NCBI RefSeq assembly: GCF_022179385.1
Contig: NZ_BPQS01000003.1
Span: 62,001 to 126,000 of the forward strand
DNA length: 64,000 bases
Direction of reading: 5' to 3'
From: Methylobacterium longum
GTDB taxonomy: Bacteria > Pseudomonadota > Alphaproteobacteria > Rhizobiales > Beijerinckiaceae
Positions 57,614 through 64,000 of the stretch are shown piece after piece. Numbering within the stretch: position 1 is the first letter of the stretch; each line of letters starts with the position of its first letter. Under the pieces are notes generated by a model. The model had not been told where the DNA came from and did not search any database. It saw only the letters and a program-made list of their open reading frames with translations. A program made the position numbers and the translations under genes.

Positions 57614-59836
57614 ATGTCCCGTATCCGTCAACGCTCGACCCACGCCGAGCCCGCGTCGCAGCCGCAGGCCGAAGAGGGTCTCGGCCTCGCCCAGGTGCCG
57701 CGTGTTCTGCGCCGGTCGATCGGCTGGATCGTCGGGCCGACCCTGATGGTGGCGCTGGGCGCCAGCGTGTTCGTCAACGTGGTGAGCCCGCGCTACACCG
57801 GCGAGGCGAAGCTGATCCTGGAGAGCCGGGACGCGGCATTCGCCCGCACCACGCAGGAGCGCGCCGACCAGCAGGTGCCGATCGACGAGCAGGCGGTGGC
57901 GAGCCAAGTGCAGGTCGTCATGTCCCGCGATCTGGCACGCGAGGCGATCCGCCGGCTGAAGCTCGTCGGCAATTCGGAATTCGATCCCGGCGCGGGTAGC
58001 ATCGGCCCGGTGCAGCGCGTGATGATGATGCTCGGCATCGGCGCCAACCCCCTCGACCGTCCGGCCGAGGATCGGGTGCTCGACGCCTATTTCGATCACC
58101 TGCTCGTCTTCCCGGCCGGCAAGTCCCGCATCCTGACCATCGAGTTCCGCTCGAAGGACGCGAAGCTCGCCGCCGAGGGTGCCAACACCATCGCGCAGCT
58201 CTACATCGCGTCGCTCGAAGCCGATAAGGTCGACACGGCGCGCTACGCGTCCACGTGGCTCGGCGGGAACATCGACGGCCTGCGCAAGCGCGTCGCCGAA
58301 GCGGAGGCCAAGGTCGAGGCGTTCCGGGCGAAGAACGGCCTCATCGGCAGCGCCGGGGCGACGGGCCGGCCCCTGAACGGGCAACAGCTCGGCGAATTGT
58401 CGAGCCAGCTCTCCGCCGCCCGGATCCTCAAGGCAGATCTCACCGGCAAGGTGAAGGCCATCAAGGACCTCATCAAGGACGGGCGCGCCTTCGAGATTCC
58501 GGACGTCGCCAACAACGAGGTGATCCGGCGCATCGTCGAGAACCGCATCGCGGTCCGGGCCCAGCTAGCCCTGGAATCGCGCACGCTGTTGCCGGCCCAT
58601 CCCCGGATCAAGGAGCTGAATGCTCAGCTCGAAGATCTCGACGCGCAGATCAAGGCCTCGGCCGAGCGCGTCGTGCGGACCATGGACAACGATTCGAAGA
58701 TCGCCGGGGCGCGCGTCGAGAGCCTTCAGGCCGCCGTCGACGGTCAGCAGGACGTCGTGGTGAAGGGCAATGCCAGCGAGGTGCAGCTCCGGGCGCTGGA
58801 GCGCGAGGCGAAGGTTCAGCGCGAGCAGCTCGAATCCTACCTGTCCCGCTACCGCGAGGCGGCCGCGCGCGACGGCGAAGCCGCGACACCGGCGGATGCG
58901 CGGGTCGTCTCCCGCGCGGTCACGCCGGAGGTACCCTCGTTCCCGAAGAAGCTGCCGATCGTCGGCTTCGCGACGCTGTTGACGCTCATGCTCGCGGCCG
59001 GCGCGGTGATCGCCCGCGCCCTGCTCGCCGAAGGCGCCCGGATCGGAGCCGGACGGGGCGGTGCCTTCGACCCGGCGGACGATCGCCAGCGGCGCGAGCC
59101 GATCATGGAGCGGCCGGTCTTCGCATTCCCGGAAGCGATGCCGCCGGCCCGCTGGTCCGAGCCGGTCGCGGCGGCTGCCGTGCAGCCCCATCCGGCGGTG
59201 GCAGCGGACGCCGCCGGTTCGTTCGACCTCGCCCCGTTGGTTGAGCGGATCGTCGCGGCCCCGCGCGGCGACGCCGCGCCCGCCGGCCGCCGCGTGCTGA
59301 TCGTGGAGACTGAAGATTCCCTCGCCGCTCCGGCGCTGCCCGACGCCCTCACCCGCGCCCTCGGCCGCCAGGGCAGCCTCGTCGCCGTCGACCTGAACGC
59401 GCCGGCCTCGCACGAGCCGGAGGTGGGATTCACCGACCTCGTCGCCGGCGACGCCGCGTTCCTCGACGCGATCCAGCCCGACCGGGACAGCAACCTGCAC
59501 CGCATCGCCGCCGGCCTGCAGGCCGCCGCCGTGCTGTTCGATGAGCCGGATGCCCTGGCCCTGACCTTCGAGGCCATGGCGGAGGCCTACGACTGGGTCG
59601 TGTGCCGCATCCATGCCGTCCCGGGCGCCGTCGACCTCCTCGACCTCGTCGCCGGCGAGATGGATTGCGTGGTCATCGCGTCGAACGCCGCGGCCGAAGA
59701 CCCGGCGCTCGCCGACCTCTACGCCATCGCCAGCGATGCGGGGGCCGGCCAGATCCTCGTGGCGCAGGACCGTCCCGTGACGGCGGCGGACGTCGCGGGC
59801 GACAAAGCCGCGGAGCTGCGCCTCAACGCGGCCTAG
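57614..59836 (+). CDS. Wzc/GumC-like polysaccharide copolymerase with decayed tyrosine-kinase domain
   Basis: 740 residues. Wzz domain with first helix about 36-57 (IGWIVGPTLMVALGASVFVNVV), a long periplasmic coiled-coil region (about 200-425) and second helix about 458-478 following a Pro-rich SFPKKLPIVGF. The cytoplasmic part from about 555 has BY-kinase fold traces (RVLIVETEDSL, GSLVAVDLNAP, GFTDLVAGDAAFLDAI, YDWVVCRI) but no Walker A GxxGxGKT/S, no Walker A' DxD and no Tyr-rich tail. It should control chain length and export without kinase activity. ATG start; divergent from the OPX gene. Confidence 0.9.
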   Translation: MSRIRQRSTHAEPASQPQAEEGLGLAQVPRVLRRSIGWIVGPTLMVALGASVFVNVVSPRYTGEAKLILESRDAAFARTTQERADQQVPIDEQAVASQVQVVMSRDLAREAIRRLKLVGNSEFDPGAGSIGPVQRVMMMLGIGANPLDRPAEDRVLDAYFDHLLVFPAGKSRILTIEFRSKDAKLAAEGANTIAQLYIASLEADKVDTARYASTWLGGNIDGLRKRVAEAEAKVEAFRAKNGLIGSAGATGRPLNGQQLGELSSQLSAARILKADLTGKVKAIKDLIKDGRAFEIPDVANNEVIRRIVENRIAVRAQLALESRTLLPAHPRIKELNAQLEDLDAQIKASAERVVRTMDNDSKIAGARVESLQAAVDGQQDVVVKGNASEVQLRALEREAKVQREQLESYLSRYREAAARDGEAATPADARVVSRAVTPEVPSFPKKLPIVGFATLLTLMLAAGAVIARALLAEGARIGAGRGGAFDPADDRQRREPIMERPVFAFPEAMPPARWSEPVAAAAVQPHPAVAADAAGSFDLAPLVERIVAAPRGDAAPAGRRVLIVETEDSLAAPALPDALTRALGRQGSLVAVDLNAPASHEPEVGFTDLVAGDAAFLDAIQPDRDSNLHRIAAGLQAAAVLFDEPDALALTFEAMAEAYDWVVCRIHAVPGAVDLLDLVAGEMDCVVIASNAAAEDPALADLYAIASDAGAGQILVAQDRPVTAADVAGDKAAELRLNAA

Positions 59837-59840
59837 GACA

Positions 59841-61025
59841 TCACGGACGGCGCAGCTTCCGCAGCCGCTGGAGGGCGGCGTAGAGGCGCGGATCCCTCTT
59901 GATGCGCCGCTTGGCGCGGGTGAAGCCCCGGCGGAGCGCCCCGTAGGCGCGGCCCGGCGGGCTCACTGGCACGAGGGTCTCCACCAAGCCGATGGTCTCG
60001 TCGCAGATGCTGGCCTTGTAGCGCGCCTCGCCGACACCGAGGTCGAAGCCCTTCCGGCACCGCGCGGTCTGGTCGTGGACGAGATGCTGCAAAAGGAGGT
60101 CGCCGGGGCTGAACCGGGAAACCTCCGGATCGGCATCGAAGGCGGTCATCATCCCGCTGAAACGGCGCTCGCTCACGGCCCCGCCGAAGGTCGCGAGAAC
60201 GCGCCCGCTCTCGGCGAGGCAGAGCGCGTACATCTCGACCGCGGGATCTGGACCGGCGGTCGCCGCCCCCAGGAAGGCGCGGATGGTCGGTTCGGCATAG
60301 GGATCGGCGATGCCCATGCCGGCGAAGCGGGCCGCCTTCTGGGCGTAGAACGCCCCTAGGAACCGCGCGGCCTCCTCGGCCGACTCTGCACGCCGGAAGA
60401 CGAGCGCGCCCTTCGCCTCGACGAGGCGCTTCTCCTTCGAGCGCAGCTTCTTGCGGGCATCCGCGCTGAAGACCCGGCGTACCGTCGCGTCCGGGTCCGG
60501 CCCGAGCATCAGCCCGTAGCCATCGCTGGCCTCCGGCTCGCCGGTCGCCGCCAGGGGATTGGCCGCGCCGTCCCACATCCGCGGCTGATGCGGGAGGGCG
60601 TAGAGGTCGATGCCGGCCGAACGACCGGCGCGGATCAGGGCCGCCAGGATCGCACCGTGTGGGATCGCCGCCGCGTCGCGGGTGGCGAAGAGGGGCATGT
60701 GGTAGTTCGCGTGGGTGTCGCCCACAGTCCGGGCGATCCGGAGCCCGTACGTCCGCTGCACGATCAGCGGCAGCAGGAGACGCGCCCGACCGTCCTGGTC
60801 CCGCAGGATCACCACGCAGGCCCGGTCGAAGTCACCGGTCGCGCGCAGATAGGCCATCACCCAGTCGAAACGCTGGTACGGCGTCTGGAGGCTCGCCGGA
60901 TCCGCCTCGATCCGGCGCCAGACCGCCTCGGCCGCCGCCATTCCGGGAAGGACCTCGGCGACCAGCGCGCCGCTCGCTCGCGCGTCGATCATGCCCGTTC
61001 CCGATATCTGCGCGCCGACCGCCAT
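59841..61025 (-). CDS. GNAT acetyltransferase, CelD/BcsL family
   Basis: 394 residues. Composed of two GNAT-like halves as in CelD/BcsL and FemAB-type proteins: RFDWVMAYLRATGDFDRACVVILRD in the first, and SADARKKLRSKEKRLVEAKGALVFRRAESAEEAARFLGAFYAQKAARF in the middle, then SFxxGDLLLQHLVHD-like (SRFSPGDLLLQHLVHD) and FDLGVGEARYKASICDE. Such proteins are common in exopolysaccharide and cellulose clusters and are thought to acylate sugars. The C-terminus is Arg/Lys-rich. Converges on the copolymerase gene, 4 bases apart. Start at MAVGAQIS with GGAGGAG upstream. Confidence 0.87.
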   Translation of the reverse strand: MAVGAQISGTGMIDARASGALVAEVLPGMAAAEAVWRRIEADPASLQTPYQRFDWVMAYLRATGDFDRACVVILRDQDGRARLLLPLIVQRTYGLRIARTVGDTHANYHMPLFATRDAAAIPHGAILAALIRAGRSAGIDLYALPHQPRMWDGAANPLAATGEPEASDGYGLMLGPDPDATVRRVFSADARKKLRSKEKRLVEAKGALVFRRAESAEEAARFLGAFYAQKAARFAGMGIADPYAEPTIRAFLGAATAGPDPAVEMYALCLAESGRVLATFGGAVSERRFSGMMTAFDADPEVSRFSPGDLLLQHLVHDQTARCRKGFDLGVGEARYKASICDETIGLVETLVPVSPPGRAYGALRRGFTRAKRRIKRDPRLYAALQRLRKLRRP

Positions 61026-61273
61026 GGTCCTGGACTCCTCCGGATCGCACGCGATCCACCGTCGAGGCCGCAACTTGGAGGTCGGCGACTGAACAGCCCG
61101 TGACCTCAACCGTCTTCGGCGCGGCACCACCGCGGCAAACCCCCGGGAAAGCTCCGGGTTGGCTAACATATCCTTCCGGAATTCCTGCCGCCGTCCGGCG
61201 CCCTTCGAGTTTCTTTAACCCGCCGCGCGCAGGCTGCGCCGATCCGGGTCCGAGGCCCGATCGGTTCAGGACC

Positions 61274-62335
61274 ATGCTGTCGTCGCGCACCAAGCATCGG
61301 GTCTTCGCGTCCGGATTCCGCGCCATCCAGGCTCTCCGCGCGGATCGCTGGCTGGCGCCGGCGGCGCGCGGTCTCGGCGTGATCCTCACCTTCCACCATG
61401 TCAGCCCGCAGCCTGCGCCGGCTTTCGCGCCGAACCGGCTGCTCGGCATCACCCCCGACTTCCTCGACCTGACGCTGCGCGAGCTCGACGCCCGCGGCTT
61501 CGAGGTGATCGGCCTCGACGCGGTGCCGGAGCGCCTCGCTCAGGGCGATTATGCGCCGCCCTTCGCGGTGCTGACCTTCGATGACGGGTACCGCGACAAC
61601 GTCGAGCACGCGCGGCCGGTCCTGAGGCGCCACGGGGCCCCCTGGACCCTGTTCGTCACCAGCGCCTTCGCGGACCAGACCGGCCGCCTCTGGTGGATCG
61701 AACTCGAGCGTGCCATCGCGCGTCTCGACCGGGTGCGTATCGCCATCGGGTCGCGCAGCCTCGATCTGCCTGCGCGCAGCCCGCAGGAGAAGGCGATCGC
61801 CTTCGACGCCGTCTACCGCGACCTGCGCGGCGGCGGCGAGGCCGAGCTTCTCGGCGGTATCGCCGACCTCTGCCGTCAGGCCGGCTTCGCGCCCGGTCAG
61901 ATCGCCTCCGAACTGTGCCTGTCCTGGTCGGAGCTGCGCGATCTCGCCCGCGATCCTGCCGTGACGCTCGGCGCCCACACGGTCAGCCATCCGATGCTGG
62001 CCAAGCACGACGCGGCGGTGGCAGCCCGCGAGATCGCGTCGGGCCGCGCGCGCATCGAGGCGGAACTGGGTCGTCCGGTCCGCCACCTGTCCTATCCGGT
62101 GGGCGACCCGGGCTCGGCGGGGCCGAGGGAGTTCGCGCTGGCCCGCGACATGGATTTCGCCACCGCGGTGACCACCCGGCCCGGCCACCTCTTCGCCGAG
62201 CATGTGGGCCACCTGCACGCGTTGCCGCGGGTGTCGGTGAACGGATGCCACCAGTCGCGCGCGGCGCTGGCCGGTCTGCTCTCCGGCGTGCCGTTCCTGG
62301 CGTGGAACCGGGGCCGACGCCTCAACGTCGCCTGA
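61274..62335 (+). CDS. Polysaccharide deacetylase (NodB domain)
   Basis: 353 residues, no signal peptide. CE4 motifs: LTFDDGYRDNVEHA (catalytic base Asp and metal Asp), LGAHTVSHPML (metal His pair) and RHLSYPVGDPG. The N-terminal third has ILTFHHVSP, as in polysaccharide deacetylases of exopolysaccharide clusters. It would remove N-acetyl groups from a sugar chain or a lipid-linked precursor. Divergent from the acetyltransferase (248-base gap) and part of the polysaccharide module. ATG start; CAGGA immediately upstream. Confidence 0.92.
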   Translation: MLSSRTKHRVFASGFRAIQALRADRWLAPAARGLGVILTFHHVSPQPAPAFAPNRLLGITPDFLDLTLRELDARGFEVIGLDAVPERLAQGDYAPPFAVLTFDDGYRDNVEHARPVLRRHGAPWTLFVTSAFADQTGRLWWIELERAIARLDRVRIAIGSRSLDLPARSPQEKAIAFDAVYRDLRGGGEAELLGGIADLCRQAGFAPGQIASELCLSWSELRDLARDPAVTLGAHTVSHPMLAKHDAAVAAREIASGRARIEAELGRPVRHLSYPVGDPGSAGPREFALARDMDFATAVTTRPGHLFAEHVGHLHALPRVSVNGCHQSRAALAGLLSGVPFLAWNRGRRLNVA

Positions 62336-62339
62336 CGCG

Positions 62340-62678
62340 TCAGCGCCGCCGACGGTGACGGTATCCAGTGGAGAACGACGCGTATTGCCGGCCGCGGCTC
62401 GACCGATAGCGCCGCCGCCGGCCCGTACTGACTTCGGCCGTCTCGTCGACCTGCGGGATCGGCTCCGCCATGGCGGCTGCCGGGGCTGAAGCGATGTCGG
62501 CCGACGCGTAGCCGCCCGCCACGTTCTTGGCCGCGGGTCCGAACATCGCGAGGCACTGATTGTAGGCGAGGTCGTTCTTCAGCCTCTCGCACTCGCCGAT
62601 CGAGCGGGGCGTTCCCTGCGCCAGGGCCGGCAACGGGGCCAGCAGCGCGACGAAGGCGACCAGGGGCGTCAGGCGCAT
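62340..62678 (-). CDS. Small secreted protein with Arg-rich tail, 112 residues
   Basis: Signal peptide about 1-21 (TPLVAFVALLAPLPALAQ). The mature part has two Cys (GECERLKNDLAYNQCLAMFG), probably a disulfide within a helical pair, a Pro/Ala linker and a strongly basic tail rich in Arg, Ser and Tyr. No family recognised; the CxxxKxxxxxxxC pattern is seen in several small Hyphomicrobiales periplasmic proteins. Ends 4 bases from the deacetylase stop (convergent). Confidence 0.75.
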   Translation of the reverse strand: MRLTPLVAFVALLAPLPALAQGTPRSIGECERLKNDLAYNQCLAMFGPAAKNVAGGYASADIASAPAAAMAEPIPQVDETAEVSTGRRRRYRSSRGRQYASFSTGYRHRRRR

Positions 62679-62762
62679 GAGCGAAGGATACACGGAGGCT
62701 CGATCTCGGCGGCGGGCTCGCCGGCTTGTGGCGCCGGAGTGCGGCGAAATCGAGGGTCCGCG

Positions 62763-62969
62763 TCAGGGGTCCGCCCGTTCCATCCAGCGGATCAGCGGCA
62801 TCAGCGGGAAGATCCAGACGATCCCGAGGATCGAGTAGAGCACCGCCTGAACCACCGCGGGCGTCTCGGAGATGCGGCTGTCGGCCAGCGCCATGGCGAG
62901 CGGCCCGTAGACGCACACGAAGGCCAGGATCGTGAGGGTGCCGATCAGGGTACGGGTGCGGCGGCGCAT
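62763..62969 (-). CDS. DUF2842 family small membrane protein
   Basis: 68 residues with two membrane helices (LIGTLTILAFVCVYGPLAMALA and AVLYSILGIVWIFPLMPLI), basic N-terminus MRRRTRT and the terminal PLIRWMERADP typical of DUF2842. Divergent from ctaA, an arrangement found in related genomes; function unknown but a link to cytochrome oxidase or heme A assembly is plausible. The start chosen is the ATG of MRRRTRT; upstream frame is not protein-like. Confidence 0.87.
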   Translation of the reverse strand: MRRRTRTLIGTLTILAFVCVYGPLAMALADSRISETPAVVQAVLYSILGIVWIFPLMPLIRWMERADP

Positions 62970-63134
62970 GGAGGATCCCGGGGACGCTGAGGGCCGACCG
63001 CTATCGCCCCTCTTTCGACTTGGCAACGCGCGCATGGCCGCGGGCTGCGGCGCCGCCGACGTTGCTGGCGCGGCGCGCATCCCCTAACCCGGTCGCACCG
63101 GCCGGCTGTCCCGGCCGATGCGGAAGGGATGCGG

Positions 63135-64000
63135 ATGGTCATCGGCGGCGCGGGCGACCGGCAATCGTGGGTGCGGACCTGGCTCTACGTGGTCGCGGCC
63201 CTGGTGGTCGCCATGGTGGCGGTCGGCGGCGCAACGCGGCTCACCGGATCCGGCTTGTCTATCACGGAGTGGCGTCCGGTCACGGGTGCCCTGCCCCCGC
63301 TCTCCGAGGCTGATTGGGCCGCCGAGTTCGCCAAGTACAAGGACACGCCCCAGTACGCCATCCTGAACCAGGGCATGGGATTGTCCGCGTTCAAGGTCCT
63401 GTACGGCTGGGAATGGGGACATCGCCTCCTCGGCCGGATCATCGGCCTCGTCTTCTTCCTGCCGCTCATCCTGTTCTGGTGGCAGGGGCAGATCTCTCGT
63501 CGTCTCGGGCTCGGGCTCCTCGGGCTCGGCCTGCTCGGCGGCCTGCAGGGCGCCATCGGCTGGATCATGGTGGCCTCCGGCCTTCAACCCGGCATGACCG
63601 CGGTGGCACCGATCAAGCTGGCCCTGCACCTCACCACCGCCAGCCTGATCCTGGCCGGCCTGGTCTGGCTGGCGGCGGGCGAGCGCGGCGGCGTCTCCGC
63701 TGCGGCTCCGGCACGCCTGCGCGTCACGGCATCGGTTCTGCCGATCCTCGTTCTCGTTCAGATCTTTCTCGGCGGTCTCGTCGCCGGATCCCATGCGGGT
63801 CTCGTCTACAACACGTGGCCGACGATGAACGGATATCTCGTGCCGCCGGCCGAGGCGCTGTTCGCGATCCGCCCATGGATCGAGAACTTCGTGGACAACC
63901 ACACCCTCGTCCAGTTCGACCACCGGGTGGCCGCCTATCTGGTGATCGTCGTGGCGCTGCTGCACGCCATCGACGCGCGGCTCACCGGCTCCCGTGGGAC
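63135..64000 (+). CDS. ctaA: Heme A synthase CtaA/COX15, 5' part (runs off the window)
   Basis: 288 residues visible. COX15-type enzyme oxidising heme O to heme A for cytochrome aa3 oxidase. Helices begin at YVVAALVVAMVAVGGATRLT; family motifs are GSGLSITEWRPVTGALPPL, GWEWGHRLLGRIIGL (heme-ligand His), LKLALHLTTASL-like (IKLALHLTTASLILAG) and VQFDHRVAAYLVI. The C-terminal helices lie beyond the window. The ATG at 63135 has GGAAGGG about 6 bases upstream; an ATG two codons earlier is too close to that site. Confidence 0.95.
   Translation, partial: MVIGGAGDRQSWVRTWLYVVAALVVAMVAVGGATRLTGSGLSITEWRPVTGALPPLSEADWAAEFAKYKDTPQYAILNQGMGLSAFKVLYGWEWGHRLLGRIIGLVFFLPLILFWWQGQISRRLGLGLLGLGLLGGLQGAIGWIMVASGLQPGMTAVAPIKLALHLTTASLILAGLVWLAAGERGGVSAAAPARLRVTASVLPILVLVQIFLGGLVAGSHAGLVYNTWPTMNGYLVPPAEALFAIRPWIENFVDNHTLVQFDHRVAAYLVIVVALLHAIDARLTGSRG

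Overview
The window is about 64 kb of very GC-rich DNA (roughly 68-70% by eye), densely packed with genes of alphaproteobacterial type. The gene set and orders fit the Hyphomicrobiales, and most likely a Methylobacterium/Methylorubrum-type genome: a hisB-DUF2628-hisH-hisA-hisF string, separate petA-petB-petC, sdhC-D-A-B, PmtA-type phosphatidylethanolamine methylation, a CelD/BcsL-type acetyltransferase beside an exopolysaccharide export pair, and DUF2842 divergent from ctaA. The genus is an inference from gene content, not from a marker comparison. No prophage, insertion sequence, integrase or CRISPR array is visible; it reads as core chromosome with some lineage-specific genes.

Layout. 1-4650 (minus strand): 5' end of a dihydroorotase-like gene, hisF, hisA, hisH, a DUF2628 membrane protein, hisB, then mtnP. 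4859-7729: cytochrome bc1 operon petA-petB-petC, closed by an intrinsic terminator. 7908-10519: an ABC exporter and an AprI/Inh-like lipoprotein. 10707-14294: succinate dehydrogenase sdhC-D-A-B. 14424-15868: an SLC13-type anion permease translationally coupled to a 48-codon small ORF. 16209-20633: AMP nucleosidase, divergent trmO plus an SGNH hydrolase, and guaA. 20887-26100: two overlapping unknown genes, an Npt-like MFS carrier, two exported oxidoreductases and a CHRD protein. 26335-26454: tRNA-Met(CAT) with its terminator. 26624-31542: metallophosphoesterase and a facing pair of envelope glycosyltransferases (GT-C-like and GT2). 32048-35831: a fused CoA-transferase with an extra C-terminal domain, a CitG/MdcB-like enzyme that lacks a canonical start codon, and DUF3750. 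36170-37837: a chemoreceptor. 37852-42137: a lipid-flavoured region (phosphatidylserine decarboxylase-like, divergent class III aminotransferase, Mpo1-like membrane protein, PmtA). 42786-44942: two murein-acting proteins. 44995-50983: gyrB, aldo/keto reductase, glyoxalase-II-like hydrolase and a trehalose-synthase-like GH13. 51142-56834: a bifunctional PBP with an unusual N-terminal extension, followed by several secreted unknowns. 56847-62678: an exopolysaccharide module (OPX lipoprotein, GumC-like copolymerase with a decayed kinase domain, acetyltransferase, NodB deacetylase). 62763-64000: DUF2842 and the start of ctaA.

The respiratory genes (bc1, SDH, heme A synthase) and purine/methylthioadenosine genes (mtnP, amn, guaA) are scattered housekeeping units. 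The parts most worth follow-up are the lipid region with its PSD/aminotransferase pair, the CoA-transferase with a SpoIIAA/STAS-like tail beside the CTG-start CitG-like gene, the pair of overlapping exported NAD(P)-type oxidoreductases, and the pseudokinase-like copolymerase of the polysaccharide module. No single unmistakably new defence or mobile system was found.
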